A stretch of DNA of 64,000 nt from Paenalcaligenes sp052103955 (GTDB lineage: Bacteria; Pseudomonadota; Gammaproteobacteria; Burkholderiales; Burkholderiaceae_B): positions 186,001 through 250,000 of the forward strand of contig JBQELO010000003.1 of NCBI GenBank assembly GCA_052103955.1. Direction: 5' to 3'. Shown one piece after another: positions 8,248 through 18,308 of the stretch. How positions within the stretch are numbered: the first letter of the stretch is position 1; each line of letters opens with the position of its first letter. A program made the translations under genes and the position numbers. The notes under the pieces are model-generated. The model had not been told where the DNA came from and made no database searches. It was given only the letters and a program-made list of their open reading frames with translations.

Positions 8248-8273
8248 GCCTCACATCTGCCGCCAACACCCAT

Positions 8274-8311
8274 AAAAAAAGGCCTCACACAGAATCCCAT
8301 GTGAAGCCTTT
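8274..8311 (-). terminator. Intrinsic terminator after uvrD
   Basis: AAAGGCCTCAC (8278-8288) pairs with GTGAAGCCTTT (8301-8311) with one mismatch and a 12-base loop. Reading the minus strand, it ends in a T run (complement of 8274-8280). It lies 25 bases after the uvrD stop. Confidence 0.8.
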
Positions 8312-8335
8312 CCTAACCGACTCTAGCAGCAACAA

Positions 8336-10630
8336 TCAGCCGGCAATAATCTCTATCTTCGCGATCCCTAATGCCAAGGTTTTCATCCCCGCATCGCGGA
8401 ACTGAATTTGAGCCTGCGCATCATTACCGCTACCGCTTAAGTTCAAAATCGTGCCATCACCAAACTTCTGATGGTGCACGCCTTGCCCTATACGGAAGTG
8501 TTTATCGCCCACCACCACACCGCCACTGGCGCTGAAATTAGGCGTATTCACACGCATGCTGCTGCCCTGCTGGCCTTGCCAGCTAGAACCACGCCTAAAT
8601 GCCCCACCGCCCCAGCTAGTACCTGACGATGCCGTGCTTTCTTGCACGCGCACCTGCGGTGTTAGCCACTTCAAATGCTGTTCTGGCACTTCATCTAAGA
8701 AACGAGAGCGCATGGCGTAACGCGTTTGGCCATGCAACATACGGCTTTGCGCTAGGGTGATGTATAAACGCTTACGTGCACGAGTAATGGCAACATACAT
8801 CAAGCGTCGCTCTTCTTCCAAGCCACCCGGCTCGCCAATGCTGTTGTCGTGCGGAAACAAGCCTTCTTCTAAGCCTGTCACAAACACAGCATCAAACTCC
8901 AAACCTTTAGCAGCATGCGTGGTCATTAACTGAATCGCATCTTCCCCTTTTTGGGCTTGGTTATCACCCGCCTCTAAGGATGCGTGTGTCAGGAAGGCTC
9001 CCAAAGCGGACATAGGTGCTAATGCCGGTAAGCCACTTTCGGTTTCTGGCACTGAACCAGGTACCGCCTCGGGAATACGACCTGCCGGCGAACCCGCAAA
9101 GTTTTCTTCCTGTTCAAAGACTGTTGCCGCGTTCACCAACTCTTGCAAGTTTTCTAAACGCTCCGCACCTTCTCTGTCAGTTTGGTAATGCGCCAACAAA
9201 CCACTTTCGTGTACAACTAGCTCAATCAGTTCGGGCAATGACACGACTTGTGCTTCGCTAGCCAACCTATGAATAAGCTCCACAAAGGCTTGCAAGTTGC
9301 TGGCAGCTCTACCGCTCATGTAAGGCACCGCTTGATACAAGCTAATACCATACTGACGCGCGTGATCCCCTAAAGTCTCAAGTGAACGAGCGCCGATGCC
9401 ACGTGTAGGAAAGTTCACTACACGCAACCACGAGGTATCATCGAAGGGATTATGAATCAGTCGCAGATACGCCAGTACATGCTTGATCTCTTGGCGCTCA
9501 AAGAAGCGCTGGCCGCCATATACTTTGTAAGGGATGCCCGAGCTAAACAAATGGTGCTCAAGCACGCGCGATTGCGCATTACTACGGTACAAAATAGCAA
9601 TTTGATCGCGCGCCCAACCGTCACGTATCAAAGCACGAATTTCGTCTACTACCCATTGGGCTTCTAGCGTATCGGAAGCTTGCTCCGATACTCGTATTTG
9701 TTCACCTTCGCCTGAGTCCGTCCACAAGTTTTTACCTAGGCGATTTTTATTCTGGGCAATCAGCGCGTTCGCCGCATCCAGAATATGAGCGCTAGACCTG
9801 TAGTTTTGCTCTAAGCGAATGACATTACCTTTGGCATACTGGCGCTCAAAATCTGCCATATTGCCTACGTTAGCGCCACGGAATGCGTAAATAGACTGGT
9901 CGTCGTCACCTACGGCGAAAACCGCTGCACCATCGCCCGCCAAGAGCTGCAACCACTTGTATTGCAAACGGTTGGTATCTTGAAACTCATCCACCAAAAT
10001 ATGGCGGAAACGTCGTTGGTAATGTTTACGTATAGGTTCGTTGCGTTGCAGCAGCTCATAGGCGCGCAACAGCAATTCGGCGAAGTCTACGACGCCCTCA
10101 CGTTCACACTGTTCTTGGTATTGTCGATACAGACCCACCTGCATTTTCTGGTGCTGATCAAACTCATCCAAATCGTCCGGCCTAAAGCCGTCTTCTTTAC
10201 TGGAGTTAATAAAGCGCTGCACATCGCGAGGGGGATATTTTTCATCATCCACATTGCCCGCTTTGAGCAAACGCTTGATCGCAGACAGTTGGTCTGCACT
10301 GTCTAGAATTTGGAAACTTTGAGGTAAACCGGCATCACGATGGTGTGCTCGCAGTAAGCGATTACACAACCCGTGGAAGGTTCCTACCCACATGCCTCGT
10401 GTCTCGATAGGCATCTGCGCTTGTAAGCGCGTCAGCATCTCGCGAGCTGCCTTATTGGTAAAGGTAACTGCCATTAAAGCAAAAGGGCTTAGTTGCTGCG
10501 TTTGCATCAACCAAGCCATTCGGGTAGTCAGGACTCGCGTTTTTCCGCTGCCTGCTCCCGCCAACACTAAGGTATGGACGGGAGCTTGTGTGACTGCCTG
10601 TTGCTGCTGAGAGTTTAGGCCATCGATCAT
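8336..10630 (-). CDS. uvrD: DNA helicase II (UvrD/PcrA superfamily 1A)
   Basis: This 3'-5' helicase acts in nucleotide excision repair and mismatch repair and removes proteins from DNA. The 764 residues match the family length. Walker A is AGAGSGKT (24-31), the Walker B/Q region is DEFQDT (214-219), and later motifs are AVGDDDQSIYAFRGA, LEQNYRSS, LMTTHAAKGLEFDAVF and MYVAITRARKRLYI. The C-terminal 60 residues include the FRIGQGVHHQKFGDG module common in UvrD/PcrA that can contact RNA polymerase. The ATG overlaps the desaturase stop by four bases, so translation is coupled to the upstream gene. No LexA box is apparent. Confidence 0.92.
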   Translation of the reverse strand: MIDGLNSQQQQAVTQAPVHTLVLAGAGSGKTRVLTTRMAWLMQTQQLSPFALMAVTFTNKAAREMLTRLQAQMPIETRGMWVGTFHGLCNRLLRAHHRDAGLPQSFQILDSADQLSAIKRLLKAGNVDDEKYPPRDVQRFINSSKEDGFRPDDLDEFDQHQKMQVGLYRQYQEQCEREGVVDFAELLLRAYELLQRNEPIRKHYQRRFRHILVDEFQDTNRLQYKWLQLLAGDGAAVFAVGDDDQSIYAFRGANVGNMADFERQYAKGNVIRLEQNYRSSAHILDAANALIAQNKNRLGKNLWTDSGEGEQIRVSEQASDTLEAQWVVDEIRALIRDGWARDQIAILYRSNAQSRVLEHHLFSSGIPYKVYGGQRFFERQEIKHVLAYLRLIHNPFDDTSWLRVVNFPTRGIGARSLETLGDHARQYGISLYQAVPYMSGRAASNLQAFVELIHRLASEAQVVSLPELIELVVHESGLLAHYQTDREGAERLENLQELVNAATVFEQEENFAGSPAGRIPEAVPGSVPETESGLPALAPMSALGAFLTHASLEAGDNQAQKGEDAIQLMTTHAAKGLEFDAVFVTGLEEGLFPHDNSIGEPGGLEEERRLMYVAITRARKRLYITLAQSRMLHGQTRYAMRSRFLDEVPEQHLKWLTPQVRVQESTASSGTSWGGGAFRRGSSWQGQQGSSMRVNTPNFSASGGVVVGDKHFRIGQGVHHQKFGDGTILNLSGSGNDAQAQIQFRDAGMKTLALGIAKIEIIAG

Positions 10631-11847
10631 GCCGCATAACGGCGCAAACGTTGCGCAAATTGTTCCAGACTCTCAATACCGCTTTGCTGTGCGCGCTGGC
10701 ACCAGCCACGCAAATCAGCCAACAACTGTTCACTGGATGCAGTGGAGCTTTCCCAAATACGGGACAATTCCATTTGCATACGCACCACGGTAGACAGGCG
10801 AGTATCCTCTTCCAACACGGTTTGCAACTGTGCGCGTTGTTCTGGGTCCAGAACTTCGTCACCACGGCCAATCCAATCGCCACAACGTTTCAGCAAGCTC
10901 CATTTGCAGTTAGGATCTGCTGCATTAACAGAGGGCTTTAAACGTGCCAACTCTTCTTTAGCCGTATTACTGATGATGTCAGCATAACGTGCCAAGATTT
11001 CGTAGCGGTGTGTGATCACGCCTTGCAAGGTAGACAAACTAATGCCGTCTGCTTGCGCATTGCTTTCTGGTTCCAGTTTCAACTTAGGCGCTACTTTTTT
11101 CACTTGTGCCAGTCCCAAGAACTTCAGCACACTGATATAGCACCAGCCCAAGTCAAACTCGTACCATTTGCTGGAAAATTTTGCAGATGTACCGTACGCG
11201 TGGTGGTTGTTATGCAGCTCTTCACCACCAATGATGATCCCAATGGGGAACACGTTGGTACTGGTATCAGGGCTAGCAAAGTTACGGTAACCCACAGCGT
11301 GGCCCAAACCGTTTACAACGCCAGCTGCCCAGAACGGAATCCATGCCATCTGCACTGCCCATACTGCCAAGCCTTCTAGGCCGAATAGCAATATGTTGAT
11401 GACCAACATGATCAAGATACCGAACAGGTTATGTTTGGAGTACACATTACGCTCCATCCAGTCATCCGGCGTACCGTGACCGAAGCGTTTCAATGTCTCT
11501 TCGTTTGTTGCTTCCAAGCGATACAGTTCTGCACCACGGAAGAACACCATACCTAAACCAAAGACTACAGGCGAGTGTGGATCACCTTCGCGCTCACAAC
11601 GCGCATGGTGTTTACGGTGAATAGCCACCCATTCTTTGGTGACCATACCGGTAGTCATCCAAAGCCAGAAACGGAAAAAGTGCATCACAGCCGGATGCAA
11701 ATCCAAGCCACGGTGAGCTTGGCTACGGTGAAGGAATACTGTCACCGACACAATAGTAATATGGGTAAGCACAAGGGTAATCAAGACAACCTGCCACCAA
11801 GACAGTTGCAAGAACCCACCAGCTAGAAAATTCAGAAAATTTTGCAT
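10627..11847 (-). CDS. Fatty acyl desaturase (delta-9 type, membrane di-iron)
   Basis: I start at the ATG at 11847 (MQNFLNFLAGG), which has AAGG just upstream; a GTG at 11883 lacks a ribosome site. The 406-residue protein has four membrane segments. Its three His boxes are HRSQAH (40-45), HRKHH (77-81) and HNNHH in GEELHNNHHAYG, the di-iron ligands of acyl-CoA/acyl-lipid desaturases. It should introduce a cis double bond into saturated acyl chains and so control membrane fluidity. The C-terminal 130 residues are a soluble helical extension seen in proteobacterial homologues. It is coupled to uvrD downstream. Confidence 0.87.
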   Translation of the reverse strand: MQNFLNFLAGGFLQLSWWQVVLITLVLTHITIVSVTVFLHRSQAHRGLDLHPAVMHFFRFWLWMTTGMVTKEWVAIHRKHHARCEREGDPHSPVVFGLGMVFFRGAELYRLEATNEETLKRFGHGTPDDWMERNVYSKHNLFGILIMLVINILLFGLEGLAVWAVQMAWIPFWAAGVVNGLGHAVGYRNFASPDTSTNVFPIGIIIGGEELHNNHHAYGTSAKFSSKWYEFDLGWCYISVLKFLGLAQVKKVAPKLKLEPESNAQADGISLSTLQGVITHRYEILARYADIISNTAKEELARLKPSVNAADPNCKWSLLKRCGDWIGRGDEVLDPEQRAQLQTVLEEDTRLSTVVRMQMELSRIWESSTASSEQLLADLRGWCQRAQQSGIESLEQFAQRLRRYAA

Positions 11848-11945
11848 AGACCTTTTATAGATGATCCATGAAGATAAAGACACGAAAAGTGTAGCTCACT
11901 TGAGGTATAGAAGACAGCAATATTTCAATTGCAATGTCAACCCCA

Positions 11946-13241
11946 TCAAGAATTAGCCGCCGTTCGCACGAGAACTGCTGCAAAAAAACCGTCCGTTCCA
12001 TGTAAATCCGGACGCAGGCTTAAATAATCACCCTGCATTAATAAATTAGGTATACGAGCTTTTAAAACCTCATTTACCGGTACCACTTGGAAGTCTGGAC
12101 ATGCCTGCAAGAATGCCTGGATCTGTTGCTCATTCTCTTGAGGCAGCACACTACACGTAGCGTAAACCAGTCTACCACCTGGTGCTACGCACTTGGCAGC
12201 ACGTTGCAGAATCACTTGCTGTAGCTCAACATATTGCGAGATTTCTTCTGCCCGTAACCGCCATTTTAGATCAGGATTGCGACGTAAAGTTCCCAAACCA
12301 CTACACGGAGCGTCCACTAATACACGTTGCGCCTTGCCGTAAAAGCGCTGCAAACGCTTATCGTCATTTTCAGCAATGGCCATACTGTTCACATTATCCA
12401 AGCCACAACGAGCAAAACGAGGCTTAGCCCGCTCCAAACGGGCAGCGGATACATCCATGGCATACAGTTTTCCCGTGCCGCGCATCAATGCACCTAGCAG
12501 AAGGCTTTTACCGCCAGCACCCGCACAAAAGTCGATAATCAGTTCATTGCGGCGTGGTGCAACCAATGCCGCTAGAATTTGACTGCCCTCGTCTTGCACT
12601 TCCAGCTCGCCCTTTTCAAACTCAGGCCAGTGGCGCAGCGTAGGACGCCCTTCCAAACGAATACCCCATGGCGAATAACTCATGGCTTCAGGTGTGAACG
12701 CTGCACGTTCACCCGTTTGCAGCTTCGCTAGCATTTTCTTGCGATCAGCACGCATGGGGTTCACGCGTATATCTACGCCCGCTTCCACGTTTAAAGCCGC
12801 AGCCAAGGCCTCAGGATCAGCTTGCTTTTGCAGCTCAGCAGCCAACCATTCTGGCAAACTAAAACGCTCTGCAAATGGCAAGCTGGCTGTATCTACCTGC
12901 AAGGCTTGTTGTAACCACTGCTGATCTTCTGCCTCTAGCTCTTGGCTAACTGCCTCTATACCATGCAACTCAGCCAACGCCAGCAACGCCATTTTTCGTG
13001 GCTGCTGCTCACCTGCTTCGCTTGTAAGCTGCTCAAACAGGCGCCAATGGCGCAACAATGCAAAAACAGCATCACTCAGCTCTGCCCTATCGCGCCCACC
13101 CAAGGCAGACTGATTTTTCATCCATTGTGCCAACACGGCATCGGCTGGCTGCTGCCAACCTTTTAGCAATAGCATCACTTCCTGCAATTGCTGGACGCGT
13201 TGATGAACACGGATAAAACGAGAAGGAGAAACCTGAGACAT
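11946..13241 (-). CDS. rsmB: RsmB/NOP-family RNA (cytosine-C5) methyltransferase
   Basis: The enzyme methylates C5 of cytosine in RNA, probably C967 of 16S rRNA. The 431-residue protein starts at the ATG at 13241 with AGG five bases upstream. A helical N-domain is followed by a Rossmann methyltransferase domain. The SAM motif is DFCAGAGGKS (237-246). The two catalytic cysteines are Cys313 in DAPCSGLGTLRRNPDLKWR and Cys363 in YATCSV. The N-domain is not a clear NusB fold, so RsmB is the closest name but not certain; other RsmB/NOP enzymes such as RsmF remain possible. purN lies upstream on the same strand. Confidence 0.8.
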   Translation of the reverse strand: MSQVSPSRFIRVHQRVQQLQEVMLLLKGWQQPADAVLAQWMKNQSALGGRDRAELSDAVFALLRHWRLFEQLTSEAGEQQPRKMALLALAELHGIEAVSQELEAEDQQWLQQALQVDTASLPFAERFSLPEWLAAELQKQADPEALAAALNVEAGVDIRVNPMRADRKKMLAKLQTGERAAFTPEAMSYSPWGIRLEGRPTLRHWPEFEKGELEVQDEGSQILAALVAPRRNELIIDFCAGAGGKSLLLGALMRGTGKLYAMDVSAARLERAKPRFARCGLDNVNSMAIAENDDKRLQRFYGKAQRVLVDAPCSGLGTLRRNPDLKWRLRAEEISQYVELQQVILQRAAKCVAPGGRLVYATCSVLPQENEQQIQAFLQACPDFQVVPVNEVLKARIPNLLMQGDYLSLRPDLHGTDGFFAAVLVRTAANS

Positions 13242-13269
13242 AGCCACCTAACAGCAAATTACAACAAAT

Positions 13270-13917
13270 TTATATAAATCCGCGCGAGGTCACACCCGCA
13301 ACCTGCACACGCGTTTCATCCACACATTGTACCCGGCCTTCTATCAGCCAACGCACCACCTCTGTGTAGACCCTATGCTCTACTGGCAAAAGACGCTCCG
13401 CCAGTTGTTGCGCATCATCCTCCTCACATACCGGCACAATACCTTGGGCAATAGTGGGGCCACTGTCTAGCTCCGGAGTGACGAAATGCACCGTGCACCC
13501 ATGCCACTGCACACCCGCATCTAACGCCTGCTGATGCGTATGCAAACCGGGAAACAACGGCAGCAATGACGGATGCACATTAATCAAACGCCCTAAGTAA
13601 TGACGCACAAACCCTGGCGTTAACACACGCATAAAACCGGCCAGCAAGACGTAATCTGGTGCATAAGTATCTATGGTTTCTTGCAGCACGGCATCAAAGT
13701 GCTCTCGGCTTTCGTATTCTGTGTGGTTAATATAGTGGGTTGCTATACCTTGTTGCTGTGCCCACTGCATGCCTTCTGAGTTTGCTCTGTGCGTGATCAC
13801 GGCACAAACTTCTGCTGGCCAACCGTTGTGACGTATTGCGTCTACAATAGCCTGCATATTTGAACCACGACCTGAGATTAAAATAACCAGCCTGCGCGCT
13901 GTTGCACTCTCTGTCAA
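13270..13917 (-). CDS. purN: Phosphoribosylglycinamide formyltransferase
   Basis: PurN transfers formyl from 10-formyl-tetrahydrofolate to GAR in purine synthesis. I prefer the TTG at 13917, which has AAGGA six bases upstream; a TTG at 13935 adds six residues. The 215-residue protein carries LVILISGRGSNMQAI, the folate/catalytic-site segment LINVHPSLLPLFPGLHTHQ with the family Asn-His pair, and the GCTVHFVTPELDSGPTIAQ motif with the catalytic Asp. It is divergent from ribF, 41 bases away, and precedes the RsmB-type gene by 28 bases. Confidence 0.93.
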   Translation of the reverse strand: MTESATARRLVILISGRGSNMQAIVDAIRHNGWPAEVCAVITHRANSEGMQWAQQQGIATHYINHTEYESREHFDAVLQETIDTYAPDYVLLAGFMRVLTPGFVRHYLGRLINVHPSLLPLFPGLHTHQQALDAGVQWHGCTVHFVTPELDSGPTIAQGIVPVCEEDDAQQLAERLLPVEHRVYTEVVRWLIEGRVQCVDETRVQVAGVTSRGFI

Positions 13918-13958
13918 AACCTTTCCTTTACTCAAACTGGCTTAACCTTCATCAAACC

Positions 13959-14924
13959 GTGAAATCCGCTTTATCCATTTATCGCACACTGCCACGCTTT
14001 GACGCATCACAGCCCAGCGCTGTCACCATTGGCAACTTTGATGGTGTACACCTAGGCCATCAGGCCATATTGGAAAAGGTACGCAGCGAAGCTTTTGCTC
14101 GCGAGCTTACGCCTACTGCTATTACCTTTACGCCACATCCAAGGGCGTATTTCGCACAACGCGGCAACAGACCCGAACTTGCACCCACCCAAATTAGCAG
14201 TCTGCGTGACAAACTATCGTTGCTCGCATGCCACGGAATGGCGCAAATTGTACTGGCAAAATTCGATCATGCGTTCGCCGATATGCGAGCCGAGCAGTTT
14301 ATACAACAACTTCTGGTTGAAGGTTTAAACACACGTTGGCTGCTAGTAGGCAAAGATTTTCGCTTTGGTCACCAGCGCCAAGGCACCGTTGCCTTACTGC
14401 AAGAGTACGGCCAACGCCTAGGCTTTGAGGTGCAAACCATTGAAGACATTGCCGACTCCCATGGGCATCGCATTTCCAGTAGTGAACTGCGCTCGTTATT
14501 GGCCGTCGGCAATATGACGCGTAGCGCTGAACTACTGGGCCAACCCTATCAGTTAAGTGGCCATGTTATTCATGGCAAAAAACTGGGGCGCACCTTGAAC
14601 TTCCCCACGCTAAACATTGCTGTTCCCCAGCATTGTGCGGCGCGCTCTGGTATATATATTGTACGCGTGCATGGCCTAGGCCCTACCCCACTACCCGGTG
14701 TAGCCAGCCTTGGCGTACGCCCCACCGTCACCGACACCGGCGCGCTGTTGCTGGAAGTGCATTTACTCGACATCAATATCGACGCTTACGGTAAACTGGT
14801 GAAGGTTGATTTCTTAAACTTTGTACGGGAAGAAGAAAAATTCCCTGATCTCCAAACTTTGACTGCTGCCATCGAAAACGATGCGCAACAGGCTCGCGAG
14901 TATTTTGTTGTCAATGGACTATAA
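13959..14924 (+). CDS. ribF: Bifunctional riboflavin kinase / FAD synthetase
   Basis: RibF phosphorylates riboflavin to FMN and adenylates FMN to FAD. From the GTG at 13959 the protein has 321 residues, close to E. coli RibF; the ribosome site is weak. The N-terminal FAD-synthetase domain has GNFDGVHLGHQAIL (nucleotidyl-transferase H-x-G-H) and LLVGKDFRFGHQRQG. The C-terminal kinase domain starts at HVIHGKKLGRTLNFPTLNI. Its stop overlaps the start of ileS by 11 bases, and the ribF-ileS-lspA order is common in proteobacteria. Confidence 0.93.
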   Translation: MKSALSIYRTLPRFDASQPSAVTIGNFDGVHLGHQAILEKVRSEAFARELTPTAITFTPHPRAYFAQRGNRPELAPTQISSLRDKLSLLACHGMAQIVLAKFDHAFADMRAEQFIQQLLVEGLNTRWLLVGKDFRFGHQRQGTVALLQEYGQRLGFEVQTIEDIADSHGHRISSSELRSLLAVGNMTRSAELLGQPYQLSGHVIHGKKLGRTLNFPTLNIAVPQHCAARSGIYIVRVHGLGPTPLPGVASLGVRPTVTDTGALLLEVHLLDINIDAYGKLVKVDFLNFVREEEKFPDLQTLTAAIENDAQQAREYFVVNGL

Positions 14925-17757
14925 AAACACCTTAAACCTGCCCAACACCCCCTTTCCAATGCGGGGAGACCTCCCTAAACGTGAACCCGGCTGGATTGCC
15001 GAATGGGAGGAGAATAAAGTCTATGAGGCCATTCGCGCCGCCAGCAAAGGACGCCCAAAATTCGTATTGCACGATGGCCCTCCTTATGCCAACGGTTCGC
15101 TGCACCTCGGGCACGCTGCCAACAAAATTCTTAAAGATATCATTGTTAAAAGCCACAACATGGCTGGCTTTGATGCGCAATACATACCTGGCTGGGATTG
15201 CCACGGTATGCCTATTGAAGTACAGATCGAAAAACTGTACGGCAAAAACCTACCCGTAGCTGAAACTCAGGCAAAAGCTCGCGCCTATGCGCTGGAGCAA
15301 ATCGACCACCAACGTAAAGATTTCAAACGTCTGGGCGTGCTGGGCGAATGGGATAACCCTTACCTGACCATGAACTACAGCAACGAAGCAGACGAGCTGC
15401 GCGTGCTGTCCAGAATCATGCAAAAAGGCTTCGTATTCCGTGGTCTGAAACCCGTGAACTGGTGTTTTGACTGTCAATCCGCGTTGGCTGAAGCCGAAGT
15501 GGAATACTCCAACCGTACAGACCCTTCTATTTACGTTGCTTTCCGCTTTGATCAGCCTGAGCTGGTTGCTAAGGCGTTCAAGCACCCAGAAGCGGTAGAT
15601 GGCGCTGTTGTGATTTGGACCACCACACCGTGGACCATTCCCTCTAACCAAGCACTGAACATTCACCCAGAAGAAGAATACGCTCTGGTCGAACTGGACG
15701 AAGCGCGCAGCACAGGCAAATACCTGCTGTTAGCCTCTGACTTGGTAGAAAGCTGCCTAGCAAGCTGGAAACTCAGCGGCAAGATCGTTGCACGCACGCT
15801 TGGTAGCGAATTAGAAAACCTGGAATTCCGTCACCCTCTGTACGACGTAGACCCTGGTTACGCGCGCTTGTCGCCTGCGTACTGCGCTGAATACGTCACA
15901 CTGGACTCCGGTACCGGTGTAGTGCACTCCGCACCTGCCTACGGTATTGATGACTTCCAAATCTGCAAAAAACACGGCCTAGACGACAAAGACATCATCA
16001 GCCCAGTGATGGGTAATGGTGTATACGCCAGTAGCTTGCCGTTGTTTGGTGGCATGATGATCTGGGATGCCAACCCGAAAATTGTTGAAGCACTGCAAGA
16101 AGCTGGCTCTCTGCTGAAGTTCGAAAAGAACACGCACAGCTACATGCATTGCTGGCGTCATAAAACACCCATTATCTACAGAGCTACCAGCCAATGGTTT
16201 GCTGGTATGGATAAAGCGAACAGCACAGGCCGCACATTACGTGAAATGGCGCTTGAAGCTGTAGACGCTACTAAGTTCTACCCCTCATGGGGTCATGCTA
16301 GATTGCATGCCATGATCGCTAACCGCCCTGACTGGACACTGTCCAGACAGCGTCAGTGGGGTGTGCCTATGGCCTTCTTTGTACACAAAGAAACTGGCGA
16401 ACTGCACCCACGCACTCCCGAGCTAATGGAAGAAGTCGCGAAGCTCGTTGAAGTTAAAGGCATTGAAGCGTGGCAAGAACTAGACATCAACACCTTCTTA
16501 GGTGAAGAGGCCCAGTTCTACGAGAAAAACCGTGACACACTGGATGTGTGGTTTGACTCCGGCTCCACACACGCAACGGTGTTAGGTGGCGATCATGATG
16601 GTCAAATTAAAGGCTCGCACTCCGAGCAACTGACATGGCCTGCCGACCTGTACTTGGAAGGTTCTGACCAGCACCGTGGTTGGTTCCACTCATCCTTACT
16701 TACAGGCTGCATGCTGTATGGCCGCGCTCCTTACAAAGCCCTGCTAACACACGGTTTCGTGGTGGATGGCGAAGGCCGTAAGATGAGTAAGTCCGTCGGC
16801 AACATCATTCTGCCGCAAACCGTAGCAGACAAGATGGGTGCCGAGATCCTGCGTTTGTGGACAGCCTCTACCGATTACTCCGGTGAGCTATCCATTTCCG
16901 ACGAGATCCTGAAGCGGGTGATAGAAAGCTACCGCCGTATTCGTAACACCTTGAAGTTCTTGCTAGGAAACGTGGCTGATTTCGATATCGCCAAAGACGG
17001 TGTAGACCTAGACAAGATGCTGGAAATCGACCGCTACGCTCTGGACATGACAGCCAGCATGCAGGCCGAAGTACAAGCGCATTACAACGTGTACGAATTC
17101 CACCCTATCGTTTCCCGCCTGCAGATTTTCTGCTCTGAAGACTTGGGGGCTTTCTACCTAGACATCCTGAAAGATCGCCTATACACCGCCGCGCCTAACA
17201 GTTTGGCTCGTCGTTCTGCGCAGACAGCGCTTTGGCATATCACCCACGCTTTATTGAAGCTGATGGCTCCTATACTGTCCTTCACGGCAGAAGAAGCTTG
17301 GAAAGATCTGCACTGCGACGAAGCCACACCTCCGCTGACTATCTTTACCGAGTTGTTCCACTCGCTCCCAGAGATGGCAGACAACGATGCGTTAAGCCAA
17401 AAATGGCTGCGTCTACGCGCCATACGTTCCGACGTGATGAAACACATCGAAGACATACGTAGCGCAGGCAAAATTGGTTCTTCCTTAGCCGCTGAACTGG
17501 ATATCTATGCGGACGCAACGGATTACCCAATTTTGGCAAGCTTGGGCGACGATCTACGCTTTGTGATGATGGTCTCCCGCGCGACATTGCATCAAGCTGA
17601 TGCACTGCGTATTGAGGTTTCCGCTAGCGAAGAAGAGAAGTGCGAGCGTTGCTGGCACCACCGCGAAGACGTAGGTAGCCATACTGACCACCCCACTTTG
17701 TGCGGGCGTTGCGTAGAAAACCTATTTGGTGACGGCGAACCTAGACACTATGCCTGA
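14914..17757 (+). CDS. ileS: Isoleucyl-tRNA synthetase
   Basis: This class I synthetase charges tRNA-Ile and edits Val-tRNA-Ile. It is 947 residues from the ATG at 14914, inside the end of ribF. HIGH-type motif HLGH is at 64-67 and KMSKS at 623-627. The editing domain carries WTTTPWTIPSNQAL and the GTGVVHSAPAYGIDDF motif. A C-terminal zinc finger is formed by CERCW and CGRC. The chain type is the bacterial, mupirocin-sensitive class by overall layout. Its stop overlaps lspA by eight bases. Confidence 0.97.
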   Translation: MDYKNTLNLPNTPFPMRGDLPKREPGWIAEWEENKVYEAIRAASKGRPKFVLHDGPPYANGSLHLGHAANKILKDIIVKSHNMAGFDAQYIPGWDCHGMPIEVQIEKLYGKNLPVAETQAKARAYALEQIDHQRKDFKRLGVLGEWDNPYLTMNYSNEADELRVLSRIMQKGFVFRGLKPVNWCFDCQSALAEAEVEYSNRTDPSIYVAFRFDQPELVAKAFKHPEAVDGAVVIWTTTPWTIPSNQALNIHPEEEYALVELDEARSTGKYLLLASDLVESCLASWKLSGKIVARTLGSELENLEFRHPLYDVDPGYARLSPAYCAEYVTLDSGTGVVHSAPAYGIDDFQICKKHGLDDKDIISPVMGNGVYASSLPLFGGMMIWDANPKIVEALQEAGSLLKFEKNTHSYMHCWRHKTPIIYRATSQWFAGMDKANSTGRTLREMALEAVDATKFYPSWGHARLHAMIANRPDWTLSRQRQWGVPMAFFVHKETGELHPRTPELMEEVAKLVEVKGIEAWQELDINTFLGEEAQFYEKNRDTLDVWFDSGSTHATVLGGDHDGQIKGSHSEQLTWPADLYLEGSDQHRGWFHSSLLTGCMLYGRAPYKALLTHGFVVDGEGRKMSKSVGNIILPQTVADKMGAEILRLWTASTDYSGELSISDEILKRVIESYRRIRNTLKFLLGNVADFDIAKDGVDLDKMLEIDRYALDMTASMQAEVQAHYNVYEFHPIVSRLQIFCSEDLGAFYLDILKDRLYTAAPNSLARRSAQTALWHITHALLKLMAPILSFTAEEAWKDLHCDEATPPLTIFTELFHSLPEMADNDALSQKWLRLRAIRSDVMKHIEDIRSAGKIGSSLAAELDIYADATDYPILASLGDDLRFVMMVSRATLHQADALRIEVSASEEEKCERCWHHREDVGSHTDHPTLCGRCVENLFGDGEPRHYA

Positions 17758-18289
17758 GCCAGTCGCTAACAACCTCAGCACCCCCAGTAAGCCGGCAGAT
17801 CGCCGGTTGTTCTGGGGGTGGCTATTGCTTGCGCTGGTCATCGTCTTGATTGACCAGCAAAGCAAAAGCTATTTCAACCAGAACCTGCTGTATGCAGAAC
17901 GTTGGAATGTATTCCCATTTTTTGACTTTACCTTACTCTACAACCCCGGAGCGGCATTTAGCTTCTTAGCGGGTGGGTCTGGGTGGCAAAAATGGTTCTT
18001 CTTAGGCATCGCTGCAGTTGCCTGCACCCTTATCTTGTATTGGCTACGCCGCAATCCTGGTCAACGGATGTTCTGCGCATCGTTAAGCCTCATTTTGGGT
18101 GGCGCCTTGGGTAACGTCATCGACCGCCTACTACATGGCCATGTCGTAGACTTCTTACTATTCCATTGGAAAGGCTGGTACTTTCCGGCATTCAACATTG
18201 CAGACATCGCCATTACCTGCGGTGCTATTCTATTGTTGATTGACGAGTTTCTTCGCGTTCGCAAACAGCGTCAATCCCAAGACGATTAA
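17750..18289 (+). CDS. lspA: Lipoprotein signal peptidase (signal peptidase II)
   Basis: LspA removes the signal peptide from prolipoproteins in the inner membrane. The ATG at 17750 overlaps the ileS stop. The 179-residue protein has a short cytosolic lead, four membrane segments, the LLYNPGAAFSFLA motif, and the two catalytic aspartates in NVIDR (Asp125) and FNIAD (Asp152). It would process the lipoproteins in this window, including the I78-like protein and PqiC. Confidence 0.95.
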   Translation: MPEPVANNLSTPSKPADRRLFWGWLLLALVIVLIDQQSKSYFNQNLLYAERWNVFPFFDFTLLYNPGAAFSFLAGGSGWQKWFFLGIAAVACTLILYWLRRNPGQRMFCASLSLILGGALGNVIDRLLHGHVVDFLLFHWKGWYFPAFNIADIAITCGAILLLIDEFLRVRKQRQSQDD

Positions 18290-18308
18290 TCTTTCAGGAC
18301 ATACGACC

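Larger units (their letters stand above)
7880..8273. other. Non-coding region after yheS rich in dyad structures
   Basis: I see no convincing gene here. Reading frames are short and lack ribosome sites. The region holds at least four dyads. Two long hairpins, at 7944-7988 and 8168-8220, resemble each other and are listed separately. GGCTTTT (8023-8029) pairs with AAAAGCC (8037-8043); it may weakly end yheS transcription but has no T tract. A long imperfect hairpin spans 8092-8152, with GCAAT/ATTGC at the base and GCTTCA/TGAAGC and GCCC/GGGC above. The region could be a small repeat element, a processed 3' UTR or an RNA gene. Confidence 0.5.

Noticed and set aside
8184..8405. A plus-strand 73-codon gene over the uvrD terminator
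   Set aside because: It crosses the terminator and the end of uvrD, has no ribosome site and no protein-like composition.
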